A stretch of DNA of 46,950 nt from Oscillibacter sp. (GCA_022652815.1 JALCRR010000002.1:1-46950); one strand, 5' to 3'; shown: positions 32,152 to 42,443, numbered from the stretch's first letter. Translations and numbers: made by a program. The notes: generated from the letters alone by a model not told the origin.

Positions 32152-32211
32152 TTGACAACCGATTGCCGCCGTAGTACACTTGCTTTAGCACTCAGAGGAA
32201 TAGAGTGCTAA
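32152..32211 (+). promoter_or_regulatory. hrcA operon promoter with CIRCE operator
   Basis: TTGACA (32152-32157), 17 bases, TACACT (32175-32180). Five bases later is a perfect CIRCE element, TTAGCACTC (32185-32193), nine bases, GAGTGCTAA (32203-32211), the binding site of HrcA. It overlaps the transcription start, so HrcA should repress the whole heat-shock operon here. No second CIRCE was found before dnaK or dnaJ. Confidence 0.97.
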
Positions 32212-32230
32212 ATTGTTTTGAGGTGTCTAC

Positions 32231-33283
32231 ATGGATCTGACCGATCGAAAAAAGCAAATTTTGAAGGTCGTCGTGGAAGACTACATCAATACGGCTGAGC
32301 CGGTTGGCTCCAAGGCGATTGCGTCCGAGATGGAGGGTGCCGTCAGCTCCGCCACCATCCGCAACGAGCTTGCGGATCTTGTGGAGCTTGGCTATTTGGA
32401 ACAGCCCCACACCTCTGCGGGCCGGATTCCCTCCCCCAAGGGCTACCGCCTGTATGTCAACGAGCTGATGGAGCGTCAGCGCCTCTCCCTTGCCGAGACG
32501 GAGAAAATCAACCAGTCTCTTCATTTGAAGATGGAGGAGCTGGATCGGGTGATCTCCCAGGCTGGGCGAGCTGTTTCTAGCTTTATCAACTATCCGACTT
32601 ACGTGGCCGCCGCCGGAAAAAAGTCCGCCGTGGCCCGTCGGTTTGAGCTGTTGGCCGTGGATGAAAAAAGCTGCATCGTGGTTTTGATGCTGGGCGACAA
32701 GCGGGTAAAATCTCAGCTGCTGCGCCTTCAGCTTAAAGTGGACCCCGAGCAGATTCCCACGCTGGCCGGTATTTTGAATGACCGCTTTACCGGAATTTCC
32801 ACCGACGAGATGAACACCCGCCTGATGGACTTGTCCGAGTCGGTTTCCCCGCAGCTTTTCCTGCTTCTCTCCCAGACCGTCGCCTACGCGGTGGATGTGC
32901 TGGAAGAGGCCGGGCAAAAGGAGATCTACACCGCCGGAGCGGGTCAGCTTCTAAAGCTGCCGGAATTCCGGGATGTGGACAAAGCCCACGAGCTGATCAG
33001 TTTTCTCTCCGACGACAAGGAGCACCTTCCCATGCCGGACGAGGGTAGCCCCATGAAAATTTTAATTGGGCCGGAAAATATCAGCCAAGCGCTTCAAGAT
33101 ACCAGCGTGGTTGTTGCCAGCTATGACATCGGCGACGATATGCGGGGTCTGATCGGCGTGGTGGGTCCCACCAGAATGGATTACGCGACCGTTGCTGCGC
33201 GGCTCTCCGGTTTTGCGGATGGCTTGACGCGGCTGTTTGGAAAAAAGAATTTACCCCCCAAGGAGGATCAGAAAGAAACATGA
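32231..33283 (+). CDS. hrcA: heat-inducible transcription repressor HrcA
   Basis: A 350-residue repressor of class I heat-shock genes. The N-terminal winged helix spans residues 1-75 (LTDRKKQILKVVVEDYI, EPVGSKAI, SSATIRNELADLVELGYLEQ, HTSAGRIPSPKGYR). The dimerisation and GAF-like domains follow, ending in IGVVGPTRMDYATV. GAGGTG precedes the ATG at 32231. It is first in hrcA-grpE-dnaK-dnaJ and sits right behind its own CIRCE operator. Confidence 0.97.
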   Translation: MDLTDRKKQILKVVVEDYINTAEPVGSKAIASEMEGAVSSATIRNELADLVELGYLEQPHTSAGRIPSPKGYRLYVNELMERQRLSLAETEKINQSLHLKMEELDRVISQAGRAVSSFINYPTYVAAAGKKSAVARRFELLAVDEKSCIVVLMLGDKRVKSQLLRLQLKVDPEQIPTLAGILNDRFTGISTDEMNTRLMDLSESVSPQLFLLLSQTVAYAVDVLEEAGQKEIYTAGAGQLLKLPEFRDVDKAHELISFLSDDKEHLPMPDEGSPMKILIGPENISQALQDTSVVVASYDIGDDMRGLIGVVGPTRMDYATVAARLSGFADGLTRLFGKKNLPPKEDQKET

Positions 33284-33912
33284 GTGAAGAAAAGAAGAAT
33301 CCGGAAAATCAGCCGGTAAACGGTGAGACGCAGGCAGGGTCCGAGGCCGCCGCCGCCGAGAAGGAAGCCAAAAAGGCTGCCGAATCCTCCGAAAAGAGTG
33401 AGAAGGCAGAAAAGGGCAAGAAGGAATCCAAGAAGAAGGAGAAAACCTTCACCCTAACCCGGGAGCAGATGGAAAGCGCCGAGCTGGCTGCCAAGCAACT
33501 GGAAGCGGTCAAGGATCAGTACACCCGCCTTACCGCGGAGTACGACAACTACCGCAAGCGGACCGCCAAGGAAAAAGAGGGTATTTACCAGGATGCCAAG
33601 ATCGACACGATCAAGGAATTTCTGGCCGTCTATGACAATCTGGAACGTGCGTTGGCAACAGATGCGGATCTGGAGTCCCCCCATCGCAAGGGTCTTGAGA
33701 TGATTTTCAACCAGTATAAGGAGATTCTCAAGAAGCTGGGTGTCACCGAAATGGACGCCAAGGGGCAGCCCTTTGACCCCAATCAGCACAACGCCGTCAT
33801 GCACATTGATGACGAGTCGCTGGGTGAAAATGTGGTTGCCGATGTTTTTCAAGCCGGCTTTATGCTGGGCGACAAGGTTTTGAGATTCGCAACCGTTCGC
33901 GTTGCCAATTAA
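33280..33912 (+). CDS. grpE: nucleotide exchange factor GrpE
   Basis: A 210-residue DnaK co-chaperone. Residues 1-70 are a Lys/Glu/Ala-rich low-complexity region, then comes the long helix with LTAEYDNYRKRTAKEKE (about residues 88-104) and the C-terminal beta-wing with QPFDPNQHNAVMHI and GFMLGDKVLRFATVRV. The ATG overlaps the hrcA stop (ATGA). GGAGG lies inside the end of hrcA. Confidence 0.96.
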   Translation: MSEEKKNPENQPVNGETQAGSEAAAAEKEAKKAAESSEKSEKAEKGKKESKKKEKTFTLTREQMESAELAAKQLEAVKDQYTRLTAEYDNYRKRTAKEKEGIYQDAKIDTIKEFLAVYDNLERALATDADLESPHRKGLEMIFNQYKEILKKLGVTEMDAKGQPFDPNQHNAVMHIDDESLGENVVADVFQAGFMLGDKVLRFATVRVAN

Positions 33913-33999
33913 TTTGTCCGTTTCCCGCATTCGCTTCGGGCGGATGTGAACCCCATATAAAAAATAATTTATTGTAATCAAAATAGGAGGAACCAATTT

Positions 34000-35880
<1,881 letters not shown>

Positions 35881-35892
35881 GCAAAAATAAAT

Positions 35893-35950
35893 GACCGCAC
35901 AGGGGCAGGGTTTTCCTGTCCCTGTTGCGGGTTTCGAGAAGTGGGCGGTC
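35893..35950 (+). promoter_or_regulatory. composite stem-loop in the dnaK-dnaJ gap
   Basis: Outer arms GACCGC (35893-35898) and GCGGTC (35945-35950) enclose an 11-bp stem ACAGGGGCAGG (35899-35909) / CCTGTCCCTGT (35915-35925). No T run follows, so it is more likely a processing or stability element, or a weak attenuator lowering dnaJ expression, than a terminator. Confidence 0.5.
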
Positions 35951-35986
35951 TATCATGAGAAGCAGGCGGCCCCGAGGAGAGATTCT

Positions 35987-37123
35987 ATGGCTGATAAAAG
36001 AGATTATTATGAGGTGCTGGGCATTTCCAAGGGTGCCAGTGCCGATGAAATTAAAAAGGCCTACCGCAAGTTGGCCAAAGCCAACCACCCGGATCTGAAC
36101 CCCGGCGACAAGGCCGCCGAGGCTCGGTTTAAAGAGGTCAACGAGGCTTACGAGGTCTTGTCCGACGCGGACAAAAAAGCCCGCTACGACCAGTACGGCC
36201 ATGCAGGCGTCGACCCCAACTTCGGTGCCGGCGGCGGTTTTGGCGGCGGAGCCGAGGGCTTTGACTTCGGCGATCTGGGCGACCTGTTCGGCAGCTTTTT
36301 CGGCGGCGGTTTTGGCGGCGGTGCCCGGGCAAATCCCAATGCCCCCCAGCGGGGCGAAAGCATCCGTCAAGCCATTGCCATCAGCTTTGAGGAGGCGGCC
36401 TTCGGCTGCACAAAATCCGTCAGTGTGGATCGCTACGAAACTTGTGGCAGCTGCCACGGCAACGGCTGTGCCGACGGTACCACGCCGGAGATCTGTCCGG
36501 ACTGCCACGGCACCGGCACGGTACAGGTTCGCCGCCAGACGCCCATGGGCATGTTTGCGACCTCTGCACCCTGCACGCGCTGCGGCGGCAAGGGCAAGAT
36601 TATTCATCAGCCCTGTAAGGATTGCCGCGGCAGCGGCGTTGTCCGCAAGCGCAAGACCATCGAGGCCACCATTCCCGCCGGCATCGACAACGGCCAGACC
36701 ATTTCCATTCGCGGGCAGGGTCACGCCGGCAAAAACGGCGGCCCCGCAGGCGATCTGCTGATTACGATTACCGTTCGCCCCCACGAGCTGTTCCGTCGGG
36801 AGGGCACCTCCGTCCTGTGCGAAGCCCCCATCACGTTTTCTCAGGCTGTGCTGGGCGCGGAGCTGGAGATCCCCACCATTGACGGCAAAGTCAAATATGA
36901 CCTGCCGGAGGGTACCCAGTCCGGCACCACCTTCCGCCTAAAGGGCAAGGGCATTCCCTCTTTGAACGGACGGGGTCGGGGCGATCAGTATGTCACGGTC
37001 TACATTGAAACACCCCGCAACCTCAACAGGGAGCAGAAGGAAGCCATGAAAAAATTTGCCGACTCTCTGGGCGAGAACAATTATGAGGAACGCAAGAAAT
37101 TCTTCAAGAAATTTAAGAAGTGA
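35987..37123 (+). CDS. dnaJ: chaperone DnaJ (Hsp40)
   Basis: A 378-residue class A J-protein that stimulates DnaK. The J domain (about residues 5-70) has [12 protein letters not shown] and the HPD motif in NHPDLNPG. A Gly/Phe-rich region follows ([18 protein letters not shown]). Four zinc-finger motifs are complete: [24 protein letters not shown] and CKDCRGSG. The ATG at 35987 follows GAGGAGAG; an in-frame ATG at 35891 lacks a site and would prepend an unrelated 32-residue segment. Confidence 0.97.
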   Translation: MADKRDYYEVLGISKGASADEIKKAYRKLAKANHPDLNPGDKAAEARFKEVNEAYEVLSDADKKARYDQYGHAGVDPNFGAGGGFGGGAEGFDFGDLGDLFGSFFGGGFGGGARANPNAPQRGESIRQAIAISFEEAAFGCTKSVSVDRYETCGSCHGNGCADGTTPEICPDCHGTGTVQVRRQTPMGMFATSAPCTRCGGKGKIIHQPCKDCRGSGVVRKRKTIEATIPAGIDNGQTISIRGQGHAGKNGGPAGDLLITITVRPHELFRREGTSVLCEAPITFSQAVLGAELEIPTIDGKVKYDLPEGTQSGTTFRLKGKGIPSLNGRGRGDQYVTVYIETPRNLNREQKEAMKKFADSLGENNYEERKKFFKKFKK

Positions 37124-37128
37124 CGTCC

Positions 37129-37935
37129 ATGTATCTGGCTGATTATCATATGCATTCCCGCTGGTCCAACGACGCCCATATCCCCATGGCAGACATGGTT
37201 CTCACAGCCATTGATGCCGGTCTGGACGAAATCTGCTTTACCGATCACGTGGAGGTCAAAAGCTCCGGGTCGGATATGCGCAATTATTTTGACTGGCCCG
37301 CTTTAAGCGCGGAATATGCCGCCGCCCAAAAGGTGGCAGACGGCAGGATTCTTCTCCGCCGGGGCGTGGAGCTAGGCGAAGCCACCCGGGATATTTCCTG
37401 GTGTGAGGAGTTGCGGCGGCAGATGCCGCCCATGGACTTTATTATCGGCTCCCGCCATCAGCTTTCCGCCAAATACGGGAACGAGGATCTCTATTTTGCC
37501 TCCTCGGGTGACCCTGCGCTGGCCCTGGACCAGATCCGAGACTATCTTCAGCAGGTGCTGCTTTTGGCAAAGTGGGGAAATTTCAGCGTTCTGGGTCATT
37601 TGACGCTGCCTCTTCGGTATATGAACGAAAATCACGGCCTGCACATGACCTTTGACGGCTTTGAAGCCGAGGTGGAAGAAATTTTCCGCACCTTGATCGC
37701 AAACGGCTGCGGCATTGAGGTCAACACCAACCGGGGTCACGATCCCCTGCCGGGCGAAAAGTGGCTGCGGCTGTACCGCGGCTGTGGCGGCGAGATCGTG
37801 ACGCTAGGCTCCGATGCCCATACCCGCGAATTTGTGGGCTGCAACATTGCCCAGCAACAGGAGCTTCTGCGTGCCTGCGGCTTCCGCGCTTTCGCGACTT
37901 TTGAGAAAATGCAGCCTGTTTTTCACGATTTGTAA
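37129..37935 (+). CDS. PHP-domain phosphatase, histidinol-phosphatase (HisJ) like
   Basis: A 268-residue metal-dependent phosphoesterase of the PHP superfamily. Metal ligands are in DYHMHSRWSNDA (residues 4-15), FTDHVEV (about 40-46), an ILLRRGVELGEA Glu and the late GSDAHT. HisJ-type histidinol-phosphate phosphatases have this size and motif order, but no other his gene is nearby. The ATG at 37129 is six bases after the dnaJ stop, with no strong ribosome site; a GTG at 37120 overlapping the dnaJ end is the alternative. It is co-transcribed with dnaJ and closed by a hairpin at 37939. Confidence 0.85.
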   Translation: MYLADYHMHSRWSNDAHIPMADMVLTAIDAGLDEICFTDHVEVKSSGSDMRNYFDWPALSAEYAAAQKVADGRILLRRGVELGEATRDISWCEELRRQMPPMDFIIGSRHQLSAKYGNEDLYFASSGDPALALDQIRDYLQQVLLLAKWGNFSVLGHLTLPLRYMNENHGLHMTFDGFEAEVEEIFRTLIANGCGIEVNTNRGHDPLPGEKWLRLYRGCGGEIVTLGSDAHTREFVGCNIAQQQELLRACGFRAFATFEKMQPVFHDL

Positions 37936-37938
37936 CTA

Positions 37939-37972
37939 TTTGCCCGGTTTTGCGGTTGCAAAACCGGGCAAA
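37939..37972 (+). terminator. hairpin after the PHP gene
   Basis: Perfect 15-bp stem TTTGCCCGGTTTTGC / GCAAAACCGGGCAAA with loop GGTT. There is no T run directly after it, so termination strength is uncertain. Confidence 0.65.
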
Positions 37973-37984
37973 TGCGGTTAAAAT
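37956..37984 (+). promoter_or_regulatory. candidate rpiB promoter inside the hairpin
   Basis: TTGCAA (37956-37961), 17 bases, TAAAAT (37979-37984). The -35 lies in the 3' half of the preceding hairpin. Confidence 0.5.
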
Positions 37985-38019
37985 ACTTGCAGAATCTGAC
38001 ACAAAAAGGAGTACACAAT

Positions 38020-38457
38020 ATGAAAGTTGCACTGGGATCTGACCACGGCGGCTACGCACTGAAATGCGAAATTATGAAGCTGCTGGACGAAAAGGGCATC
38101 GAATATAAGGATTTTGGCTGCTATTCCACGGAAAGCTGCGACTATCCCGACTTTGGCGAGGCTGCCGCCCGCGCTGTCGCCTCCGGCGAATATGAGCGGG
38201 GCATTGTGATCTGCACGACCGGCATCGGCATTTCCATCGCGGCCAACAAGGTCGGCGGCATCCGCTGCGCCCACTGTGCCGACACCCTGGAAGCCGAATT
38301 GTGCCGTCAGCACAACAACGCCAATATGCTGGCGCTTGGCGCCGGCTTTACGGGCCCCAAGCTGGCCTGTGCCATGGTGGAAACCTTCCTTTCCACAGAA
38401 TTTCTGGGTGGCCGTCATGGTCGCCGCGTGGATAAGATGGATGCCATCAAGCCTTGA
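38020..38457 (+). CDS. rpiB: ribose-5-phosphate isomerase B
   Basis: A 145-residue isomerase that interconverts ribose 5-phosphate and ribulose 5-phosphate in the pentose phosphate pathway. The N-terminus MKVALGSDHGGYALK (residues 1-15), YPDFGEAAARAVASGE, the catalytic Cys loop ICTTGIGISIAANKVGGIR (split: ICTTGIGIS and AANKVGGIRC) and HNNANMLALGA are the RpiB/LacAB-family signatures, and the length is standard. AAAAGGAG precedes the ATG. LacA/LacB are related but would come as a pair. Confidence 0.96.
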   Translation: MKVALGSDHGGYALKCEIMKLLDEKGIEYKDFGCYSTESCDYPDFGEAAARAVASGEYERGIVICTTGIGISIAANKVGGIRCAHCADTLEAELCRQHNNANMLALGAGFTGPKLACAMVETFLSTEFLGGRHGRRVDKMDAIKP

Positions 38458-38500
38458 TGGGCAAATCGGATTTTTACTCCATAACAGAAGGTGATTAAAC

Positions 38501-39520
38501 ATGTCAGGACCCCGTGGATACAGCAGCTACCATGGCCGGAAGGTTATCTGGAAGGTGCTTGTTGCTGTGCTGCTGATTCTGGTGATTCTGGCGGCAGTGG
38601 GTTTTTTGCTGCTGCAAAAATATCTGGTCTATGATGAATCCGGTACGCCCCATCTGCAGCTGCCGGAAAAGCCGACCTCGTCAGCGGTCAGCTCGTCCGA
38701 TGCCGGCAGCACCGGCGCAGAATCTGACGAGCCGCTGAACATCACCATCGACGAGCCGGAGCGCAAGGACATTCAGGCCATTCAACTGGGCGCTGATCCC
38801 GCAGCCTGGGCATCCGCCACCAGTGGGCAAAACGCGTTTTGCGTGAGTGTGAAAACCGCCGGAGGGCGCGTGCAATACCAGACTTCCTTTGCAAACGCGC
38901 CCCTAAGCGATACAGCTGGCGCTGCCAGCGCTGCACTGCCGGGTCTGCTTGCGGCTGACAGCTATGCCATCGCCCGCCTTTCCTGTTTGCAGGATTCCGC
39001 CTCTGCCCGCGCCAATGTGGACACGATGGGGCTGAAGAATACCGGCGGCTATATTTTTTACGACGGAAACAATGAAAACTGGTTGGACCCGTCCAAGCCC
39101 GCCACCGTCTCCTACCTCTGCGCAATCGCCAAAGAGTGCGCAGACATGGGCTTTGGCGAAATCCTCTTGACTGATTTGAGCTATCCCACCTACGGAAAGC
39201 TCTCCGCCATTGATTACAACGGCGCCGATCAGGCGCAGGCACTGGCCGATCTGGTCTCCGCTGTGAAAACCGCCGTAGGTGAGGGCGTTCTGGTCTCGGT
39301 GGAGCTTCCCGACGCCGTGATTACCTCCGGTGCCGACGAAACCGCCGGGCAGAGCCTCGCGGCACTTGCCCCGCTTGCAGACCGCGTTTACGCCGCCTGC
39401 ACCGCAGCCCAAAGCGCCGCTTTGGAGCAGGTCGTCGTAGCCGTCAGCGACAAGACGGCCTTTGTCCCGGAGCTGACGGGAGAAACGATGACCTCCGGCA
39501 GCTATCTCCGTCTTTCCTAA
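38501..39520 (+). CDS. membrane-anchored extracytoplasmic protein, glycoside-hydrolase-like (DUF4015-like)
   Basis: A 339-residue protein. A basic start (MSGPRGYSSYHGRKVIWK) leads into one membrane helix (about residues 18-39), a Ser/Gly/Glu linker (about 50-85), then a domain of about 240 residues outside the cell. That domain has alternating strand/helix segments, including YIFYDGNNENW, AKECADMGFGEILLTDLSYP and ADLVSAVKTAVGEGVLVSVEL, that resemble the TIM-barrel of DUF4015 putative glycosidases. The catalytic residues are not evident, so activity is uncertain. GAAGGTGAT precedes the ATG. Confidence 0.6.
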   Translation: MSGPRGYSSYHGRKVIWKVLVAVLLILVILAAVGFLLLQKYLVYDESGTPHLQLPEKPTSSAVSSSDAGSTGAESDEPLNITIDEPERKDIQAIQLGADPAAWASATSGQNAFCVSVKTAGGRVQYQTSFANAPLSDTAGAASAALPGLLAADSYAIARLSCLQDSASARANVDTMGLKNTGGYIFYDGNNENWLDPSKPATVSYLCAIAKECADMGFGEILLTDLSYPTYGKLSAIDYNGADQAQALADLVSAVKTAVGEGVLVSVELPDAVITSGADETAGQSLAALAPLADRVYAACTAAQSAALEQVVVAVSDKTAFVPELTGETMTSGSYLRLS

Positions 39521-39525
39521 ACATG

Positions 39526-39565
39526 AAACATCCCGCACGGAAATCCGTGCGGGATGTTTTTGTTT
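39526..39565. terminator. bidirectional terminator
   Basis: Perfect 16-bp stem AAACATCCCGCACGGA / TCCGTGCGGGATGTTT (two-base nominal loop), followed by T residues, between two converging genes. Confidence 0.9.
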
Positions 39566-40278
39566 CAGTCCTCAAATGTCCAACTCTGGCCGGGGCGTTC
39601 CACGGGGATAATTTTCCCGGCAAACTCCGGGTGTGCCCCGCAAAACCTCTCGGTGGGTGAAAAGTCCTCCCACTGGTGCATAGGGAAAATGCGGTCAATC
39701 TTTGCCGTCTCCAGAAGATACCGGAAGCCCCAGTCGTACGCATCCTCCAGCCGGGCATCCAGCGGAGCCATGGCAAGGTCGATGTGCCGGGTGTGCAAGG
39801 GTTCCAGATACCGCTTGAAGTTGACCTCCATGTTGCGGTTCCAACCCGGGTCCTCCCCCTCCCAGTACCACCAGTTCAAGTCACCCGCGTGGTAGATCGT
39901 CCTTCCGTCTGCCGTGACGAGAAAGGCCACGCCCTCGTCGGTGGAAGGCAGGGTTTCCACGGTGACACCGGGTAGCTCCAGCATTTCATTGCCGCTGATG
40001 CTGCGGCATTTTTCCGCCGTCTGGTCGGAAAGCCCCCACTTCTCCCGATTGTGTGCAGAGAGCTTGATGTCCTTCGCCAGCACAAAGGTCACGTCTCTTT
40101 CTTTGTTGTCCAACGCAAAAATCTGCGGGTCAAAGTGGTCGGGGTGGACATGGCTTGCAAAGCAGATAAGGGGCTTTGTCGGTAATTCCGGCAAAGTCCC
40201 TTTCCACCAGTCAAACAGCAGACAGGTGCGCTCCAGCTCCACCGCAAAGCCGCTGTGAGCCAGAAAGGTCACGCGCAT
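39565..40278 (-). CDS. MBL-fold metallo-hydrolase
   Basis: A 237-residue metallo-beta-lactamase-fold protein. It begins MRVTFLAHSGFAVEL, the short strand-loop seen in UlaG/YtkL-like hydrolases, and carries the metal motif SHVHPDHFD (about residues 42-50), an Asp in YHAGDLNWW (about 131-139) and a late HQWED. One or two metals are expected; the substrate is unknown. The ATG at 40278 overlaps the TGA of the ybjQ-like gene, so the two are coupled. Confidence 0.87.
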   Translation of the reverse strand: MRVTFLAHSGFAVELERTCLLFDWWKGTLPELPTKPLICFASHVHPDHFDPQIFALDNKERDVTFVLAKDIKLSAHNREKWGLSDQTAEKCRSISGNEMLELPGVTVETLPSTDEGVAFLVTADGRTIYHAGDLNWWYWEGEDPGWNRNMEVNFKRYLEPLHTRHIDLAMAPLDARLEDAYDWGFRYLLETAKIDRIFPMHQWEDFSPTERFCGAHPEFAGKIIPVERPGQSWTFED

Positions 40279-40589
40279 CACTTAATTTTCACCGCCGTGC
40301 CGTAGGCAATGACCTCGGCAGCGCCCTGCATAACGGACGAAGATGCATAGCGCACGCCCACAATGGCGTCGGCGCCCAGCTCCTCCGCTGCGTCCACCAT
40401 GCGCTTGGTTGCGATCTGCCGCGCCTCGTTGAGCATTTCCGTATAGCCCACGATCTCGCCGCCCACCAGCGTTTTCATGCCGGCCATGAAGTCACGGCCA
40501 AAATTCTTGGAATAGACCACCGTGCCCTTCACGATGTCCATTGCTTCAAAGTCCTGTCCGGGAATGCGATCAATACTTACGAGCTTCAT
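40278..40589 (-). CDS. YbjQ/UPF0145 family protein
   Basis: A 103-residue homologue of YbjQ (DUF74, putative heavy-metal-binding domain, forms a pentamer in solved structures). Key features are the N-terminal KGTVVYSKNFGRDF, EMLNEARQIATKRM and LGADAIVGVRYASSS. GGAGGAG precedes the ATG at 40589. It starts inside the end of the MerR gene (20-base overlap), so it is co-transcribed and probably coupled. The role of the family is unproven. Confidence 0.93.
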   Translation of the reverse strand: MKLVSIDRIPGQDFEAMDIVKGTVVYSKNFGRDFMAGMKTLVGGEIVGYTEMLNEARQIATKRMVDAAEELGADAIVGVRYASSSVMQGAAEVIAYGTAVKIK

Positions 40590-41220
40590 CTTCTTCTCCT
40601 CCTTGAATTTCCTTAATTCTCTGCCGCAAACACCAGATCACGCCGAAAACGACGCCCAGTGCCGCCAGCAGGTACAAACACAAATACATAATCACGGGTT
40701 TCGGCGGCAAATCGGTAGTCAGCGCCCAGGCCACCAGGGCAATCAGCCCCGCCACAAAGGCAACCACCAGCACGGTGACAATCACCGGTGCGATGTACTT
40801 TTTCCGCACATCTTTTTTCTGTGCATCCATAAAGGTCGCGCCCTCCTTTTCCATCTGTTCCATCTCTGAAAGCAGTGCCCCCGCATCCATTTCTTGAAGG
40901 GGCAAATTCTCCGTTTCCAGACGGGAGCACAGCTCCCGGGCCTTGTGGAGGTTTTCTTCTTCTCGATCCAGCGCCACTTGATGGCGGCGCATGGCGTCCG
41001 CCACCGTCAGCCGTCCGGACTGCAGCAGGCGGATCTCCTCCAACGGCAGCCCCAACTTGCGCAGCAGCTTGATTCGCCGCAGCACCTCCACATCGGCCTG
41101 CCCGTAGTTGCGGTACCCATTGCCACTGTCCCGCTGGGGGCACAGCAGCCCCTCCTCTTCGTAAAAGCGGATATTCTTTTTGGTGATCCCCACCAGAGTC
41201 TCTACCTCGTTGATCTTCAA
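40570..41220 (-). CDS. MerR-family regulator with C-terminal membrane tail
   Basis: A 216-residue protein. Residues 1-70 are a MerR winged helix (KINEVETLVGITKKNIRFYEEEGLL, RNYGQADVEVLRRIKLL), followed by a coiled coil (about 75-120). Residues about 135-200 contain two hydrophobic stretches (APVIVTVLVVAFVAGLIALV and VIMYLCLYLLAALGVVFGVI, separated by TTDLPPKP), so the regulator is predicted to be membrane-tethered. The start is the TTG at 41220, eight bases after AGAGG; a GTG nine bases earlier is possible. There is no effector-binding domain of the usual kind. It leads an operon with the ybjQ-like and MBL genes. Confidence 0.85.
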   Translation of the reverse strand: MKINEVETLVGITKKNIRFYEEEGLLCPQRDSGNGYRNYGQADVEVLRRIKLLRKLGLPLEEIRLLQSGRLTVADAMRRHQVALDREEENLHKARELCSRLETENLPLQEMDAGALLSEMEQMEKEGATFMDAQKKDVRKKYIAPVIVTVLVVAFVAGLIALVAWALTTDLPPKPVIMYLCLYLLAALGVVFGVIWCLRQRIKEIQGGEEDEARKY

Positions 41221-41246
41221 GCCCCTCACCTCTTGCTTCTGAAACA

Positions 41247-41277
41247 ATCGTATACCCTCCACAAGGTGGAAGGTCAA
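41247..41277 (-). promoter_or_regulatory. MerR-type promoter with operator in a 19-bp spacer
   Basis: On the minus strand TTGACC (41277-41272), 19 bases, TACGAT (41252-41247). The spacer is filled by a near-perfect dyad whose plus-strand arms are ACCCTCCAC (41254-41262) and GTGGAAGGT (41266-41274). A long spacer with a central dyad is the standard form of promoters remodelled by MerR proteins, so autoregulation is likely. Confidence 0.85.
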
Positions 41278-41327
41278 GTGTTTTTTGAAATTTTTCTTCC
41301 GGCGTGGATGGAAACGAATCTATATGC

Positions 41328-41333
41328 TATAAT
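41328..41333 (+). promoter_or_regulatory. extended -10 promoter of mutY
   Basis: TGCTATAAT, a perfect extended -10. No -35 is evident. The expected transcription start, seven bases downstream, is 41340, exactly the A of the mutY ATG. Confidence 0.65.
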
Positions 41334-41339
41334 CATACC

Positions 41340-42443
41340 ATGAATTCTACACAACATACAATTAAAAACCCGCTGGAACGCCTGCCGAACCCCCTGCTGG
41401 CCTGGTACCGCGCCAATGCCCGGGATCTTCCCTGGCGGCACACTGCCGACCCCTACCGCATCTGGGTGTCGGAGATTATGCTTCAGCAGACACGGGTTGT
41501 CGCCGTTCTGGGCTACTACGCCCGGTTTCTGGAAGCCTTCCCCTCGGTGGAAGCCTTAGCCCGCGCAGATGAGGAGACACTTTTCAAGCTCTGGGAAGGT
41601 CTGGGGTATTATAGTCGCGCCCGAAACCTGTACAAAACCGCGTGCATCGTAGCAAGCGAGTACGGCGGGCAATTTCCCGCATCCTATGACGCGCTGCTGA
41701 CTCTGCCCGGCATCGGGGATTACACCGCCTCTGCCATTGCCTCAGCGGCCTTCGGCCTGCCGGAGACAGCGGTGGACGGCAATGTGCTGCGGATCGTCTC
41801 CCGCATTACGGACTGCCATGATGACATTGGAAACCCGAAAACAAAACAAGCCGTCCGGGCAGCACTGTCGAAAGTTTTGCCCGCCGCAGTCGACGATCTG
41901 CGCATCTTTAATCAAGCCACCATGGAACTGGGCGCTGTCGTGTGCGTGCCCAACGGCCCACCCAAATGTGACCTCTGCCCGGCGTCGGACTTCTGTCTTG
42001 GAAGGCTGCGGGGCACGGCCCCGTCTCTCCCCGTGAAAGCGCCTAAAAAGGCGCGGCAGATCGAGGAAAAAACTGTCTACCTCCTTGTCCGCGGGGACGG
42101 AGCCATTGCCCTACGCAAACGCCCGGGTCAGGGGCTTCTGGCGGGTCTGTGGGAATTTCCCAACGTGCCGAGTGTCTTTGATGAAAAACACGCCGCCGCG
42201 CCTTTGGCGGATTGGGGACTTTCCGCTGTGGAATGGCGGAAAAGACTGACGGCAAAGCACATTTTCACCCATCTGGAATGGCACATGACAGGCTACGTGC
42301 TGACTGTTTCCGGTGACGGCCCCGCCGATTTTCTCTGGGCAGACGCCGATGCCTTTTCTCGCCTCGCCCTGCCCTCCGCCTTTTCAAAATACACGAAGGA
42401 GTCGCTGTCGCTGCTGGATACGTCCGCAGCACATACCGATTAA
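41340..42443 (+). CDS. mutY: A/G-specific adenine DNA glycosylase
   Basis: A 367-residue base-excision repair enzyme removing A opposite 8-oxoG. It has RDLPWRHTADPYRIWVSE (split motif: DLPWR and WVSEIMLQQTRV with the catalytic Glu near residue 37), the helix-hairpin-helix LPGIGDYTASAIASAAFG, the catalytic Asp in VDGNVLR, and a cluster motif C-x7-C-x2-C-x5-C (CVPNGPPKC DLC PASDFC). The C-terminal NUDIX-like domain (about residues 235-355) has GLLAGLWEFPNVP and the H-rich KHIFTHLEWHM. No Shine-Dalgarno site precedes the ATG and none precedes the GTG at 41304; the promoter position suggests leaderless translation. Confidence 0.93.
   Translation: MNSTQHTIKNPLERLPNPLLAWYRANARDLPWRHTADPYRIWVSEIMLQQTRVVAVLGYYARFLEAFPSVEALARADEETLFKLWEGLGYYSRARNLYKTACIVASEYGGQFPASYDALLTLPGIGDYTASAIASAAFGLPETAVDGNVLRIVSRITDCHDDIGNPKTKQAVRAALSKVLPAAVDDLRIFNQATMELGAVVCVPNGPPKCDLCPASDFCLGRLRGTAPSLPVKAPKKARQIEEKTVYLLVRGDGAIALRKRPGQGLLAGLWEFPNVPSVFDEKHAAAPLADWGLSAVEWRKRLTAKHIFTHLEWHMTGYVLTVSGDGPADFLWADADAFSRLALPSAFSKYTKESLSLLDTSAAHTD

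Noticed and set aside
35891..35986. Upstream ATG giving dnaJ a 32-residue N-terminal extension
   Set aside because: No ribosome site, the region folds into a stem, and DnaJ proteins begin right at the J domain.
41304..41339. Upstream GTG start for mutY
   Set aside because: No ribosome site, and it lies upstream of the predicted transcription start; the extra residues have no counterpart in MutY proteins.
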